DNA of 64,000 bases from Megaera_A sp965233855 (GCA_965233855.1 OZ247586.1:62001-126000), one strand, 5' to 3'; numbered from the stretch's first letter, positions 53,701 through 62,711 are shown. The notes: generated by a model not told the origin, from the sequence alone. Program-made: numbers and translations.

Positions 53701-54081
53701 CTATTCCCAATCAAGAGCTCCTTTTTTCCATTCATATATAAAGCCAACAGTTAACACCAATAAGAAAACCATCATTGACCAAAAACCCAACTGACCAATT
53801 GTTTTTAAATTTATTGCCCAAGGAATTAAAAAAGCAACTTCTAAATCAAAAATAATAAATAAAATAGCAACTAAATAAAAGCGAATATCAAACCGCCCTC
53901 TTGCATCACCAAAAGGTTCAAAACCACATTCATATGCTGACAATTTATCTTTCTGAGGTATTTCTTTAGCCAATATTTTTGGCAAAACTATCACAACTAC
54001 AGATACTAGTGTGGCAATACCAAAAAATATGGCTATTGGCAAGTATTCAGCAAGTATAGCGGTATTCTGCAACATATTCAT
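53701..54081 (-). CDS. nuoA: NADH-quinone oxidoreductase subunit A
   Basis: A 126-residue membrane subunit with three hydrophobic helices. The conserved loop KLSAYECGFEPFGDARGRFDIRFY and FDLEVAFLIPWA are present. First gene of nuoABCDE-orf-nuoF on the minus strand; its promoter must lie in 54082-54320, shared with flgB in divergent orientation. Confidence 0.95.
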   Translation of the reverse strand: MNMLQNTAILAEYLPIAIFFGIATLVSVVVIVLPKILAKEIPQKDKLSAYECGFEPFGDARGRFDIRFYLVAILFIIFDLEVAFLIPWAINLKTIGQLGFWSMMVFLLVLTVGFIYEWKKGALDWE

Positions 54082-54320
54082 TCTTTGTATATCCTGAAGC
54101 GTTTATACTTTAATTAGCTACACTAAAACCCCACATTTATCAACGCGAAAATAGCATAGCTCTAATATTCCATAAAAATTAGTAACTTTTAAACAAAAAT
54201 TTACAGCAAACTACACACATAATTATAACTACAAAATATGAAAAAATATTTGTGAAATTAGTGATGATAAGTTATAATATTCTACATATATGAACTACCT
54301 AATGGATCAGCGGTATAATT

Positions 54321-54827
54321 GTGAAAATAGTTTTGGTATTATTAGTTGCATTTATTTCTCTTTCTGCAAACGCAGAACGATCAGGTGGTCATATTACTCT
54401 TCATAAACCAAATGTACGCGAAGCTAAAAAACATCGTACCAATGATTTATTTAAATCTTACTTGGAACTAAGCTCTTTTCGTCATAAAACATTGGCGCAA
54501 AATGTTGCAAATGTAAACACTCCAGGTTATAAAGCAGATGAAGTTGCAATGCCTGATGAATATAATGGTATAGTTGGTAAAGGGAAACTTTCTAGAAAAA
54601 TTACAATGACTAGAACGTCACCAAAGCATATTTCTGGAAGCAATGGCTCAAACGATAGATTTTCTAGTGAAAAACTAAAAGATCCTTATGAAATTAAAAA
54701 GAATGGAAATAATGTTTCCATGAGTCAACAGATGACAAAAATTGCCCAAAATAGAAATGACTATAATGCTGCTGTGAAAGGCTATGCGACCTTAAATTCA
54801 CTTTATGGCACAGTAGTTGGTAAATAA
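54321..54827 (+). CDS. flgB: Flagellar proximal rod protein FlgB with N-terminal signal peptide
   Basis: A 168-residue protein from GTG 54321. The rod signature is QNVANVNTPGYKADEV (about residues 62-77), and the C-terminal helix ends NSLYGTVVGK. Unlike standard FlgB, it starts with MKIVLVLLVAFISLSANA, a typical Sec signal with an AxA cleavage site, followed by about 20 basic residues before the normal FlgB start region. No internal ATG would remove it. FlgB is normally exported by the flagellar type III system without a cleaved signal. One base separates its stop from the flgC ATG. Confidence 0.88.
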   Translation: MKIVLVLLVAFISLSANAERSGGHITLHKPNVREAKKHRTNDLFKSYLELSSFRHKTLAQNVANVNTPGYKADEVAMPDEYNGIVGKGKLSRKITMTRTSPKHISGSNGSNDRFSSEKLKDPYEIKKNGNNVSMSQQMTKIAQNRNDYNAAVKGYATLNSLYGTVVGK

Positions 54828-54828
54828 C

Positions 54829-55311
54829 ATGAAACAATTATCTTTATTTTTTATAGCAGCTCTAGTTGGAATCTTAGCACCAACAAGCATTGCATTTGCT
54901 GACAATTTAAAAAAAGCATCAGCAATAGCTGCTCATGGAACGAGATTCCAATCCGAAAGACTAAAAGTTGCAGCAGAAAATATTGCTAATGAAGATTCTA
55001 CTGGTGCCACCCCAGGTGCTGATGCATATCGCAGAAAAGTTATTTTTGCTGAAAACAAATATAATAAAAAACTTGACACAAACGTCATCAGGACAAAAAA
55101 AGTAGATGTAGATAATTCAGATTTTATTATGAAATTCGACCCACATCATCCTGCAGCAAATGCTGAGGGCTATGTAAAATACCCAAATATTATTCGTGAA
55201 ATTGAACGCGCCGATGCAGCAGAAGCACAGCGTGGTTATGAAGCAAATTTAAGCGTTATGGAAGTTAGCAGCTCTTTGATGCAAAAAACAGTTGAAGCAA
55301 TAGGTAGATAA
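54829..55311 (+). CDS. flgC: Flagellar proximal rod protein FlgC with N-terminal signal peptide
   Basis: A 160-residue protein starting MKQLSLFFIAALVG. The rod motif is LKVAAENIANEDSTGATPG, and VKYPNI, AQRGYEANLSVMEVSSSLMQKTVEAIGR ends the protein as in FlgC (key parts only). The first ~25 residues form a Sec-type signal (LVGILAPTSIAFA, then DN), absent from usual FlgC, whose N-terminus corresponds to ..KKASAIAAHGTRFQSERL. It is in an operon with flgB and fliE. Confidence 0.9.
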   Translation: MKQLSLFFIAALVGILAPTSIAFADNLKKASAIAAHGTRFQSERLKVAAENIANEDSTGATPGADAYRRKVIFAENKYNKKLDTNVIRTKKVDVDNSDFIMKFDPHHPAANAEGYVKYPNIIREIERADAAEAQRGYEANLSVMEVSSSLMQKTVEAIGR

Positions 55312-55314
55312 ATT

Positions 55315-55770
55315 ATGTCAGTAGATAGTGTTGGATTATTAGCGCAACAAAGCTATACACAAATTCAAGACAGACCAAAATTAGATATCGCAGAAACTCC
55401 GATAACAAAAGCGACATCTTTTCATAATACTGTTGAAAAGCAATTTAACAGCTTTGCTAACATGTCCCCAGATCAAATCCTAAGCCGTATTCAAGGAGCA
55501 CGTCAAGCAGGAGGTTCAGCCCTCACCGCTACAAATACGGCTGCAGTGAGCAATGGCTTATCAAGTGGAATTGTTGGCAATACTGCCAAAGCCCTTAGAG
55601 GCTCAGTGGCAAACCACGAACAAACAGCAAGAAAATCCCTAATTGGCGAAGCTTCTCTTATTGAACTATTAACAGCAACTACTGATGCTAAGAATACTAT
55701 GGAAGCAACTGTTAAAGTACGAGATAAATTCTTAGAAGCCTTCGATAAAGTAATGAATATGAGTATGTAG
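55315..55770 (+). CDS. fliE: Flagellar hook-basal body protein FliE
   Basis: A 151-residue protein, longer than the usual ~105 because of an Ala/Ser-rich middle (about residues 65-105). The C-terminal FliE core is clear: ASLIELLTATTDAKNTMEATVKVRDKFLEAF and MNMSM (parts). FliE joins the MS ring to the rod. Unlike FlgB and FlgC beside it, it has no signal peptide. It starts 3 bp after flgC and is the last gene before IS481. Confidence 0.9.
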   Translation: MSVDSVGLLAQQSYTQIQDRPKLDIAETPITKATSFHNTVEKQFNSFANMSPDQILSRIQGARQAGGSALTATNTAAVSNGLSSGIVGNTAKALRGSVANHEQTARKSLIGEASLIELLTATTDAKNTMEATVKVRDKFLEAFDKVMNMSM

Positions 55771-55795
55771 CGCAAAAACGCATGCTTTAATTATA

Positions 55796-57027
55796 TGTAA
55801 AACTCTACACTTGATCTGACAGATAGCTACTTATCATACAGCATAATTACTGTCAGATAAGTTCTGAGTATCATGTGTCTGACACTCATTCACGTAGCTA
55901 GGAATATTCTTATCCAAAGCAATATGTTTTGAATCAAGAAAGGTTTGCATAGGTGTTTTTCCATAACAATGCTTTCCTGAATGTGTTCTTTGAGTATTGT
56001 ACTTATTAATCCATAAATCAACATCAATTTGTAACTCTTCTACAGAGCCGTATATTCTTTTGCGAAATGCTATATCATAAAACTCTTGTTTCATAGTTCT
56101 ATGGAACCTCTAGCAAATACCGTTAGTTTGCGGACTACGAACCTTTGTTTTTGTGTGATCAATATTCTCAATTCCTAAATAAAGTTGATAGGCATGATGC
56201 TCAGGTTTACCACAATATTCAGTACCGCGATCAGTGAGCATACGAAACATGCTAAGGCCTTGTTCTGTATAAAATGGCAGCACTCTATCATTTAGTATAT
56301 CAGCTGCAGTAATAGCTGATTTCTCAGTATAAAGTTTTACTTGCGCCACTTTAGAATATGTATCAACAAAAGTTTGTTGGTAAATTTTTCCAACCCCCTT
56401 CATATTACCTACATAGTAAGTATCTTGTGAACCAAGATACCCAGGATGCTCAGTCTCGATTTCACCGTGAGCTACTTTGCTAGCTTTAGCCCGCTCAAGA
56501 GCTGCTAGCTGTTCTTCAGTTAATATCATACCATCTTGCGCTGATTTAGCTTCTGAGGCTTTTAGACGCTTACGCATTGTCTCTAAATCATTACGCAACC
56601 AAATAGAACGAACTCCACTACTTGATATTAAAACACCTTGTTGCTTCAGCTCATTACTAGCTCGTAATTGCCCTAAAGCAGGGTTTGAAATAGCAAGATC
56701 TATGACGGCTTGTTCTACATCAGAAGGTACTCTGTTTTTCATGATAGGTTTCTTGCGGCTGATTTCCTGTAGAGCAGCTTCCCCACCATTTTCATATAAT
56801 TCTTTAAAACGATAAAAGGTATCCTTTGAATATCCCATAACGTTACACGCTTGACTTACATTACCAAGCTGTTTCGCTAATTCTAAAAGTCCTAATTTGG
56901 GTTTGATGATTTTTTCTAATTGACTCATTTTTAATCTCTTGTTTGAGTGGTTAAATGCAATATATTCAACTACTAAATATATTACTCTCTTTTTACCACT
57001 CTGTCAGATTAAATTTGAAGCTTTACA
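55796..57027 (-). mobile_element. IS481-family insertion sequence (1,232 bp)
   Basis: The ends are 27-bp imperfect inverted repeats beginning TGTAAA and ending ATCTGACAG (left TGTAAAACTCTACACTTGAT.., right complement TGTAAAGCTTCAAATTTAAT..). The TGT tip and single long transposase on the minus strand fit IS481. I see no convincing target duplication. It lies 25 bp after fliE. Confidence 0.88.
55834..56928 (-). pseudogene. IS481 transposase interrupted by an amber codon
   Basis: A 365-codon frame with N-terminal helix-turn-helix (GNVSQACNVMGYSKDTFYRF), then an rve integrase core: TFVDTYSKVAQV, MLTDRGTEYCG, and SPQTNGIC-stop-RFHRTMKQEF. The stop (TAG at 56110-56112) stands where family members have Glu of NGxxERFH, which is at or next to the catalytic Glu. 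So a single GAG-to-TAG change splits it into 272 and 86 residues and inactivates it, unless the amber is suppressed. Confidence 0.85.
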
Positions 57028-57320
57028 TTTTTTATAATATGTCCTTCTTTTTCCCGCTCGGCTTTTGCACTTTATACGTGATTCAGGGACCCTTCTAGAT
57101 GCTCTTTAATTATGCAGATAAAACTTATACCTTTCCTACATTCTTTAAATAGATTTCACACGCGCAGAAATAAGCAGAGCTCTAACTACGACCGTAAGTT
57201 ATCACTCTTATATATATAACACTATTATTTCAACAATTCATCTATATCAAACAGTTTTATATAGCTTCCTTCACCTCCAAATAGTAAACTATAGTAATAA
57301 TTCAATTTTTGCATTTTTTT
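57028..57320. other. Intergenic region between IS481 and the small membrane gene
   Basis: This 293-bp AT-rich stretch holds no gene I can support. No hairpin with T-run, tRNA or clear promoter is obvious; the promoter of the gene at 57321 probably lies in the last 100 bp. Confidence 0.5.
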
Positions 57321-57728
57321 ATGTCTACTATATTTAACCTAATTCTTCTTGTTGTACTTGGAGCCGCCGCATATTTTTTATATAAACGAATGAAAGGTGG
57401 CGGCTTAAAAAGCTCTACTGAATCCGCAGCCAAGGATCCAATGTCTCAAGAAGTATATAATGCACAAAAACATCCAAAAGACGAAGAAGTATCACTTACT
57501 CTTGAAGAAAGAGTAGAGCTGTCATGGCAATTTCTTACCAATATCACCGAACAAATATTAAATAAATTTACTCAAGATGATAGAACACGGGTTCACCAAG
57601 CAGGTGAGAAAATGAATAGACACGGAATGAGATATCAACACGACGTCAAACAAGAAGCAAAAGTAACAATAGAAGTCGTAAAAGATAGAACTAGAAAACA
57701 GAACCAGAACAAAGGTCAATCTAGATAA
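57321..57728 (+). CDS. Small single-pass membrane protein of unknown function
   Basis: A protein of about 135 residues from ATG 57321 (MSTIFNLILL). One N-terminal membrane helix (residues 4-21, LILLVVLGAAAYFLY) is followed by a basic and then strongly charged helical cytosolic tail (SLTLEERVELSWQFLTNITEQIL...) ending in an Arg/Lys/Gln-rich tract. I recall similar small proteins of Rickettsiales under DUF names but cannot confirm the family. It precedes the photolyase fragment by 10 bp and may have been its operon partner. Confidence 0.7.
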   Translation: MSTIFNLILLVVLGAAAYFLYKRMKGGGLKSSTESAAKDPMSQEVYNAQKHPKDEEVSLTLEERVELSWQFLTNITEQILNKFTQDDRTRVHQAGEKMNRHGMRYQHDVKQEAKVTIEVVKDRTRKQNQNKGQSR

Positions 57729-57738
57729 GATATTATAG

Positions 57739-57907
57739 GTGAAAAATAAAAAAACCATAATATGGTTCAAGAACGATTTAAGAATTTCCGACAATCCCGC
57801 TTTATCCGAAGCTCTAAAAAATGGTAAAATCCTTCCAATATATATATTAGAAGAAAATGAACAGAAACTAATATTAGGTGATGCTCAAAAATGGTGGCTA
57901 TATAACA
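57739..57907 (+). pseudogene. phrB: DNA photolyase, 5' fragment cut by IS-B
   Basis: From GTG 57739 the frame reads KNKKTIIWFKNDLRISDNPALSEAL..ILPIYILEE..GDAQKWWLYNT, the start of the photolyase/cryptochrome alpha/beta domain. IS-B begins at 57908 after about 56 codons; the IS supplies AIRNME and a stop. The remaining ~400 residues, including the FAD-binding domain, are not found after the IS-B. The gene is dead and its 3' part deleted. Confidence 0.88.
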
Positions 57908-59584
57908 CAGCGATTCGAAATATGGAATAAAATCAGTGTTATAAAAAATATTATCGGCTTTGTAGCAAATTATCAGATTATATTTGCTTTATTTTTATCA
58001 AAAAGATGGTGATAATTACCAGATTTGCTAGTAGAAAACATCACAAAATAACATTTTCACAAAAATGATACACCACAACGGTTATCAATAGCAAGTCTAT
58101 TGATAAATACAGTTAGTAATCAATCAAACAACACCTTAAGTTGGTGGTGGTTCATAATCCATTTCTCCAATCAAAAATTCCCATAACGCTTCTAAGTTGG
58201 TAAAATACAGTCTATTAACAAACGCTCCGACTTGATGCCATAATGAAGCTAAACGGCTATATTTTAATCTGAGTTTTTGGAATAAACTATCGGTTAATTG
58301 ATGAATTTGATGCATCAAAAATGATAATAATGTAAAGTTATAGAAGTTATAACATGAATTGTTTTTACCGTGACCATAATTATGTTCAATGTTATATCCA
58401 TGATTTTTTAAACTATTGAAGCACTCATTTTCTATTTTCCAACGTGCTCTTGCAGCATCTAAAATAATTTTTGCATTCTTATTTGTGATTTCTAAGTCAG
58501 TTATCCATTTGCCAAAATACTGCACTTTTTTTGTGCCGTTTTTCTGAGGAACTAGCTCCCATGCAGCTATATAATTTGTTCTTTGTTTGGTGCCACTAAA
58601 GAGTTCAATATCATTAACCCACTCTATGACAAGTTCATTATTTCTTCGGCTAGTGGTATAAACTTTAGATTTATCTATAGAGGTTAGATTATTCATCAAT
58701 GTCTTATGTTGTTTGGGTTTTGCACGAAAAATGTAGTTTGCATTATGGGAATGTATCTTCTCAATTACTGGTGTTGTTGCATATAATCCATCGGCATTGA
58801 TAATAATGCCTAACTTATCGTGATCCTTTCTAAACTTATCTATAAATCTATAAAAAGCATTTACTTCACTATCTTCTTTTTTTGCTCCATCTTGTATGCA
58901 AATATCTTCTGGCATCACTGGTATGACCTGACGTAAGCCGTCTTTAACAATTGCCGCTTGTAATGCTTGATGGCAGTGATATGAGTTTTTGACAGTACCA
59001 CGTGTTAAGCATTTTTTACAACTAATTTCCTTAGAGCTAAAATATTGCGTACCATCTACATTCAATAAATACTTCCCTGGTAATGTTTGATATTGTTCAA
59101 GGTGTTTGCCTCTTTGTAATTTATTAAATAATTCTTTAAATATTGGTCTAAATGCTACTTCTGGATTTACAGAATCTATAATATTACGCATTCCATTGTC
59201 TGTAGGAAGATCATTAACATTAAACATGCTTTTGAGGTTATTTTTTTGGTGATGATTCTGCATTTTGCGTTGAAATTATAATAACGATTGGGATTGAAAA
59301 TACATGCAAGCAAGACCTGATAGCATCACATCCTTTATCTTATGAGTACTGTTTGGCGCTCTATTGTCTGAAATTAATCCAAATTTGTTAGAAATTGACT
59401 CTAACAATGCACTTACACTTAGGTGTTTTTTAGAATGAATACGACTGTACCAATCTTTATTAAATATACTGGTATTATTCTAAAGATTTATATGCATTTT
59501 ACTATTTTTTTCTTTTTGCTCTACGAAATACGTTTTTTCAATGCGTTATGATGCAACGGTTCTAGCTCATATTTCGAATCGCTG
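57908..59584 (-). mobile_element. IS-B copy (full length, 1,677 bp, transposase broken)
   Basis: Both termini are intact and length equals the copy at 29972. It interrupts phrB. The flanks (ATAACA / TTTATA) do not match and the photolyase does not resume, so the right-hand neighbour was joined later or a deletion accompanied insertion. Confidence 0.95.
58136..59407 (-). pseudogene. IS-B transposase with premature stop
   Basis: Homologous end to end with the intact gene at 30149-31420, but the Glu codon in SLLEFQRK is TAA at 59276-59278. The frame resumes at MQNHHQ (59263) and runs 375 codons with NVDGTQYF, INADGLYA and RWKIENE intact, so an internally started protein with all catalytic residues could exist. 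The same stop is in the fragment at 5174-6192. Confidence 0.87.
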
Positions 59585-59643
59585 TTTATAAGCAAGTATT
59601 AACTTGTTGGCTTTTCGTATTAGAAGTACTTATAATTTCGTGG

Positions 59644-60474
59644 TTAGGGCCATTTTACTTCTGGAGGCATTGACATCAAGATCGCTTCAACATTCCCACC
59701 TGTTGATAGTCCAAAAGTAGTTCCGCGATCATAAAGAAGATTGAATTCTACATAGCGGCCACGTTTGATCAGTTGAAACTCTCTTTGCTCTTGTGTCCAG
59801 GTAAGATCCATTTTATTGCGTACGATTTTTGGGTAAACATCAAGAATTGCTCTGCCTACATCTTGCGTAAAGGCAAAGTCTTTGGAAAAATCATTTTTCA
59901 TATAATCATAAAATATGCCACCAATTCCTCTTGCTTCATCTCGATGCTTTAGATAGAAATATTCGTCACATTGTTTTTTGAATTTTGGATAATACTTAGT
60001 ATCATGCTTATCGCAAGCTTCTTTGAATGCTTGATGAAATTTCTCAGTTTCGGAATCATCTTCATACATTGGAGTAAGGTCCCCACCGCCACCAAACCAA
60101 CCATTTTGAGTTTCAATATAACGTGTATTAAAATGCATTGCAGGAACTAGTGGCGAGCACATATGTGCGACAAGAGATACTCCCGTTGCAAAAAAACTAG
60201 GGTCGTCTTGTGCGCCTGGTATTTGTTTTCTAAATTCTTCAGTAAATTCACCATGCACTGTTGAAATATTAACTCCAACTTTTTCAAATACATGACCTTT
60301 CATAATTGACATAATTCCGCCACCGCCGCCATCTCTATCCCAAACTTTGCGCTTAAACTTTCCTGGCTTTAGGTCGTTTTTTTGGGCATACTCATTTTCA
60401 ATTGATTCAAAAGAATCACATAATTGATTACGTAAATTTTTAAACCATTCTGAAGCAATTTGTCTTTTATCCAT
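59644..60474 (-). CDS. hemF: Oxygen-dependent coproporphyrinogen III oxidase
   Basis: A 276-residue enzyme. I chose ATG 60474 (MDKRQIAS); the frame extends four codons to a TTG. Conserved HemF blocks: RDGGGGGIMSIMKGHVFEKVGVN, PAMHFNTRY, WFGGGGDLTPMY, KHRDEARGIGGIFYD and GRYVEFNLLYDRGTTFGL with PPEVKW near the end (parts). It decarboxylates coproporphyrinogen III to protoporphyrinogen IX using oxygen, in heme synthesis. Two IS-B/IS-A blocks flank it. Confidence 0.96.
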   Translation of the reverse strand: MDKRQIASEWFKNLRNQLCDSFESIENEYAQKNDLKPGKFKRKVWDRDGGGGGIMSIMKGHVFEKVGVNISTVHGEFTEEFRKQIPGAQDDPSFFATGVSLVAHMCSPLVPAMHFNTRYIETQNGWFGGGGDLTPMYEDDSETEKFHQAFKEACDKHDTKYYPKFKKQCDEYFYLKHRDEARGIGGIFYDYMKNDFSKDFAFTQDVGRAILDVYPKIVRNKMDLTWTQEQREFQLIKRGRYVEFNLLYDRGTTFGLSTGGNVEAILMSMPPEVKWP

Positions 60475-60603
60475 TTTTCTCACCAAGCGTTTTTAATAAT
60501 TATAGGTAATCTATAGGGTTTTACCACAGCAAAATCAAATCTAATATTATATTTATAATATTCTGGATGTTTGCTTAAAAATAATTCGGTTGTTCTTCTG
60601 ATT

Positions 60604-60682
60604 CAGCAATTCCAAATATGACCCATACCCCTGTAGTAAAATTCTTTAATACAAAAAATTGTTCAAAAACGTAGTTAGAATT
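60604..60682 (-). mobile_element. IS-A right-end fragment (79 bp)
   Basis: It starts with CAGCAATTCCAAATATGACC followed by CATACCCC, the transposase-3' terminus of IS-A, inverted. It is cut after GTTAGAATT by the 215-bp element. A second copy of the same IS-A end, in direct orientation, lies on the other side (60898-61240). Confidence 0.9.
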
Positions 60683-60897
60683 CAGCAATTCGAAATATGA
60701 ACTAGCATATGGTCTACAGAGCTTTTTCGTGCAGATCTATTATGTGTTCAACACTCAAAAGCAATCAATTTTACACTCTTTTGGATCAATCCTAACCAAA
60801 AACACAGCTTTTTGAGATTATTTCAACAACTCTGCACGAAATAAATATTTTTAATACGTTAGTTCATAACGCCTACAGTTCATATTTCGAATTGCTG
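60683..60897. mobile_element. 215-bp MITE-like element with third-type terminus
   Basis: The ends are perfect 21-bp inverted repeats (CAGCAATTCGAAATATGAACT). Subterminal TTTCGTGCAGA and TCTGCACGAAA are also complementary. It has no coding frame of note. The terminus differs from IS-A and IS-B by a few bases and combines features of both, so it is best seen as a non-autonomous relative of a third sister IS not present here. Confidence 0.8.
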
Positions 60898-61240
60898 GAT
60901 TAGGGCGTATGTGGGAAACGATAAGAAGTACAGCCGAGATGTTATTTTTTTCATCCATGGAGATATTGTGGGAATGTGTAGCTCTGAAGCGTGACTATGA
61001 GCAGCCACCCGTATAATTTGCACCTATAAATGAAGGCTCTCAGCGATAGAACCATCTGTTGCTAACCGTTAGATAATATCCGATTGATACCAATCAGAGA
61101 ATGACAACTAAGAATTAAATGAATTTGATCTATAAAATCACGTAAAATGCAAGAAACTGCAAATTCTAACTACGTTTTTGAACAATTTTTTGTATTAAAG
61201 AATTTTACTACAGGGGTATGGGTCATATTTGGAATTGCTG
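60898..61240 (+). mobile_element. IS-A right-end fragment (343 bp)
   Basis: It contains the last ~40 codons of the transposase (from the RLGRMWETIRS region to QPPV and stop) and the complete right terminus. It has the CAGCGATAG / CTAACCGTTAG variants of IS-A copies 3 and 6. It ends 1 bp before the encoded CCA of tRNA-Ser. Confidence 0.92.
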
Positions 61241-61241
61241 A

Positions 61242-61331
61242 TGGCGGACAGGGTGGGATTCGAACCCACGGTACGCGTGAACGCACGCTGGTTTTCAAGA
61301 CCAGTTCCTTAAACCACTCGGACACCTGTCC
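61242..61331 (-). tRNA. tRNA-Ser (TGA)
   Basis: A 90-nt class II tRNA on the minus strand, from GGACAGG to CCTGTCCGCCA with CCA encoded. The anticodon arm CTGGT-CTTGAAA-ACCAG gives anticodon TGA. The long variable arm (GTGCGTTCACGC) and G discriminator fit serine. T-loop GGGTTCGAATCCC. An IS-A terminus lies one base beyond the 3' end; the tRNA itself is intact. Confidence 0.95.
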
Positions 61332-61469
61332 CGCTCTGCATAGTTTGATACCAGATTATTTCGTTCGTTTCAAGATAAAAATGTCAATATCTTGTAATAT
61401 GTGGTATATTTGGTCCTTAGTTCGGGTTATAATAATATTCAAACTAATAATTTATTGTAATAAATTCGT

Positions 61470-62705
61470 ATGAAGGGAAAATCTTCTAATTTTATAGCTT
61501 TTGATATAGGAAGTAGCAAAATTGCTGCGATGGCAGCTCATATAAATAAGAGCGGTCAGACAAAAATTAATTCGCAAATTTTGCAATATTCAGAAGGGTT
61601 TAAGTCAGGTGCCATTACAAATATGGAACTTGCTGAAAATAGTATTGTAGCGGCAATTTATGCTCTTGAACAAGAATGCGATAAAAGTATAAAAGAAATA
61701 GCTATTTCACTATCTGGTGTGGGCGTTAAATCATATTATGTAAATCATAAGGTAAAACTTGGTAATCAACCAATTTTAAAGCAAGATATTAAGAAACTTA
61801 TTAATAAAGCTCTAGCCGAATTTAAAGTTAAAGATCAAGAAATTGTACACTATTTTCCAATGGAATTTATAATAGATGATAATCAGCAGGTTGATGATCC
61901 AATAGGTATGTATGCTCGTGAGTTGTCTTGTCAGCTTCACATTGTTTCTGCTGATAGTTTAATGCTTATGAATCTTACTAAATGCTTGGCAAAATGTCAT
62001 GTTGAAGTTAGTGATGTGGTTTTATCAATTTATTCATCCGGTATTGCTTGCCTTACTAAAGATGAAAAAGAACTTGGCTCAATTATTATTGATATTGGTA
62101 GTAATACGACGAGTTTTGGTGTGTTCTTGGATGGTCAATTAGTGTATGCAAGTCATGTTCCAATTGGTAGTATGGACATAACAAGGGATATTGCTCAGGC
62201 TTTTTCTATTAGTCTTGCTGCGGCTGATAAATTAAAAATTATTTATGGAAATGCGAATCCCAAATTAGTGAAGAATACTACTATTAGATTAGATGAGTTT
62301 GAACAAGAGAATAATTATAATTCTGATCTTTCTATTACGGCAATTCAACTTGCAAAGATCATAGAACAAAAAACACATGAGATATTTACTAAAATTAAGA
62401 AGCAGTGTGATAGTATTTCTATGGATCATTTGCTTGCAAAAAGAATGATTATTACTGGTGGAAGTGCTGCCCTTCCTGGACTTACCAATCAAGCTGCCGA
62501 ACTTTTTCAAAAACAAGTTCGGATAGCAAAGCCTGAAATTCTTGCAGGGTATGCTGAAAACTATAATCCTTATATGTATTCCACAGTAATTGGAATGGTT
62601 AAAGCAAAATCCTTGAAATATCAAAAAAATTCCTTTAGACATGGTGCAGATGAAGATGCAGGGTTGTTTAAAAGAACATTTTTATGGTTAAGAGAAAATA
62701 TATAA
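61470..62705 (+). CDS. ftsA: Cell division protein FtsA
   Basis: A 411-residue actin-like ATPase. Phosphate 1 motif FIAFDIGSSKIAAM, 1C domain about residues 85-165, phosphate 2 SIIIDIGSNTTSFGVF, adenosine motif MIITGGSAALPGL, and a C-terminal amphipathic membrane-targeting helix (GLFKRTFLWLRENI). It anchors FtsZ to the inner membrane. Usually ftsQ precedes and ftsZ may follow; here tRNA-Ser is upstream on the other strand and an IS-A begins 6 bp after the stop, so it is isolated from division partners. Confidence 0.95.
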   Translation: MKGKSSNFIAFDIGSSKIAAMAAHINKSGQTKINSQILQYSEGFKSGAITNMELAENSIVAAIYALEQECDKSIKEIAISLSGVGVKSYYVNHKVKLGNQPILKQDIKKLINKALAEFKVKDQEIVHYFPMEFIIDDNQQVDDPIGMYARELSCQLHIVSADSLMLMNLTKCLAKCHVEVSDVVLSIYSSGIACLTKDEKELGSIIIDIGSNTTSFGVFLDGQLVYASHVPIGSMDITRDIAQAFSISLAAADKLKIIYGNANPKLVKNTTIRLDEFEQENNYNSDLSITAIQLAKIIEQKTHEIFTKIKKQCDSISMDHLLAKRMIITGGSAALPGLTNQAAELFQKQVRIAKPEILAGYAENYNPYMYSTVIGMVKAKSLKYQKNSFRHGADEDAGLFKRTFLWLRENI

Positions 62706-62711
62706 AGGATA

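Noticed and set aside
62289..62642. 117-codon minus frame inside ftsA
   Set aside because: It is the antisense of a well-conserved ftsA region.
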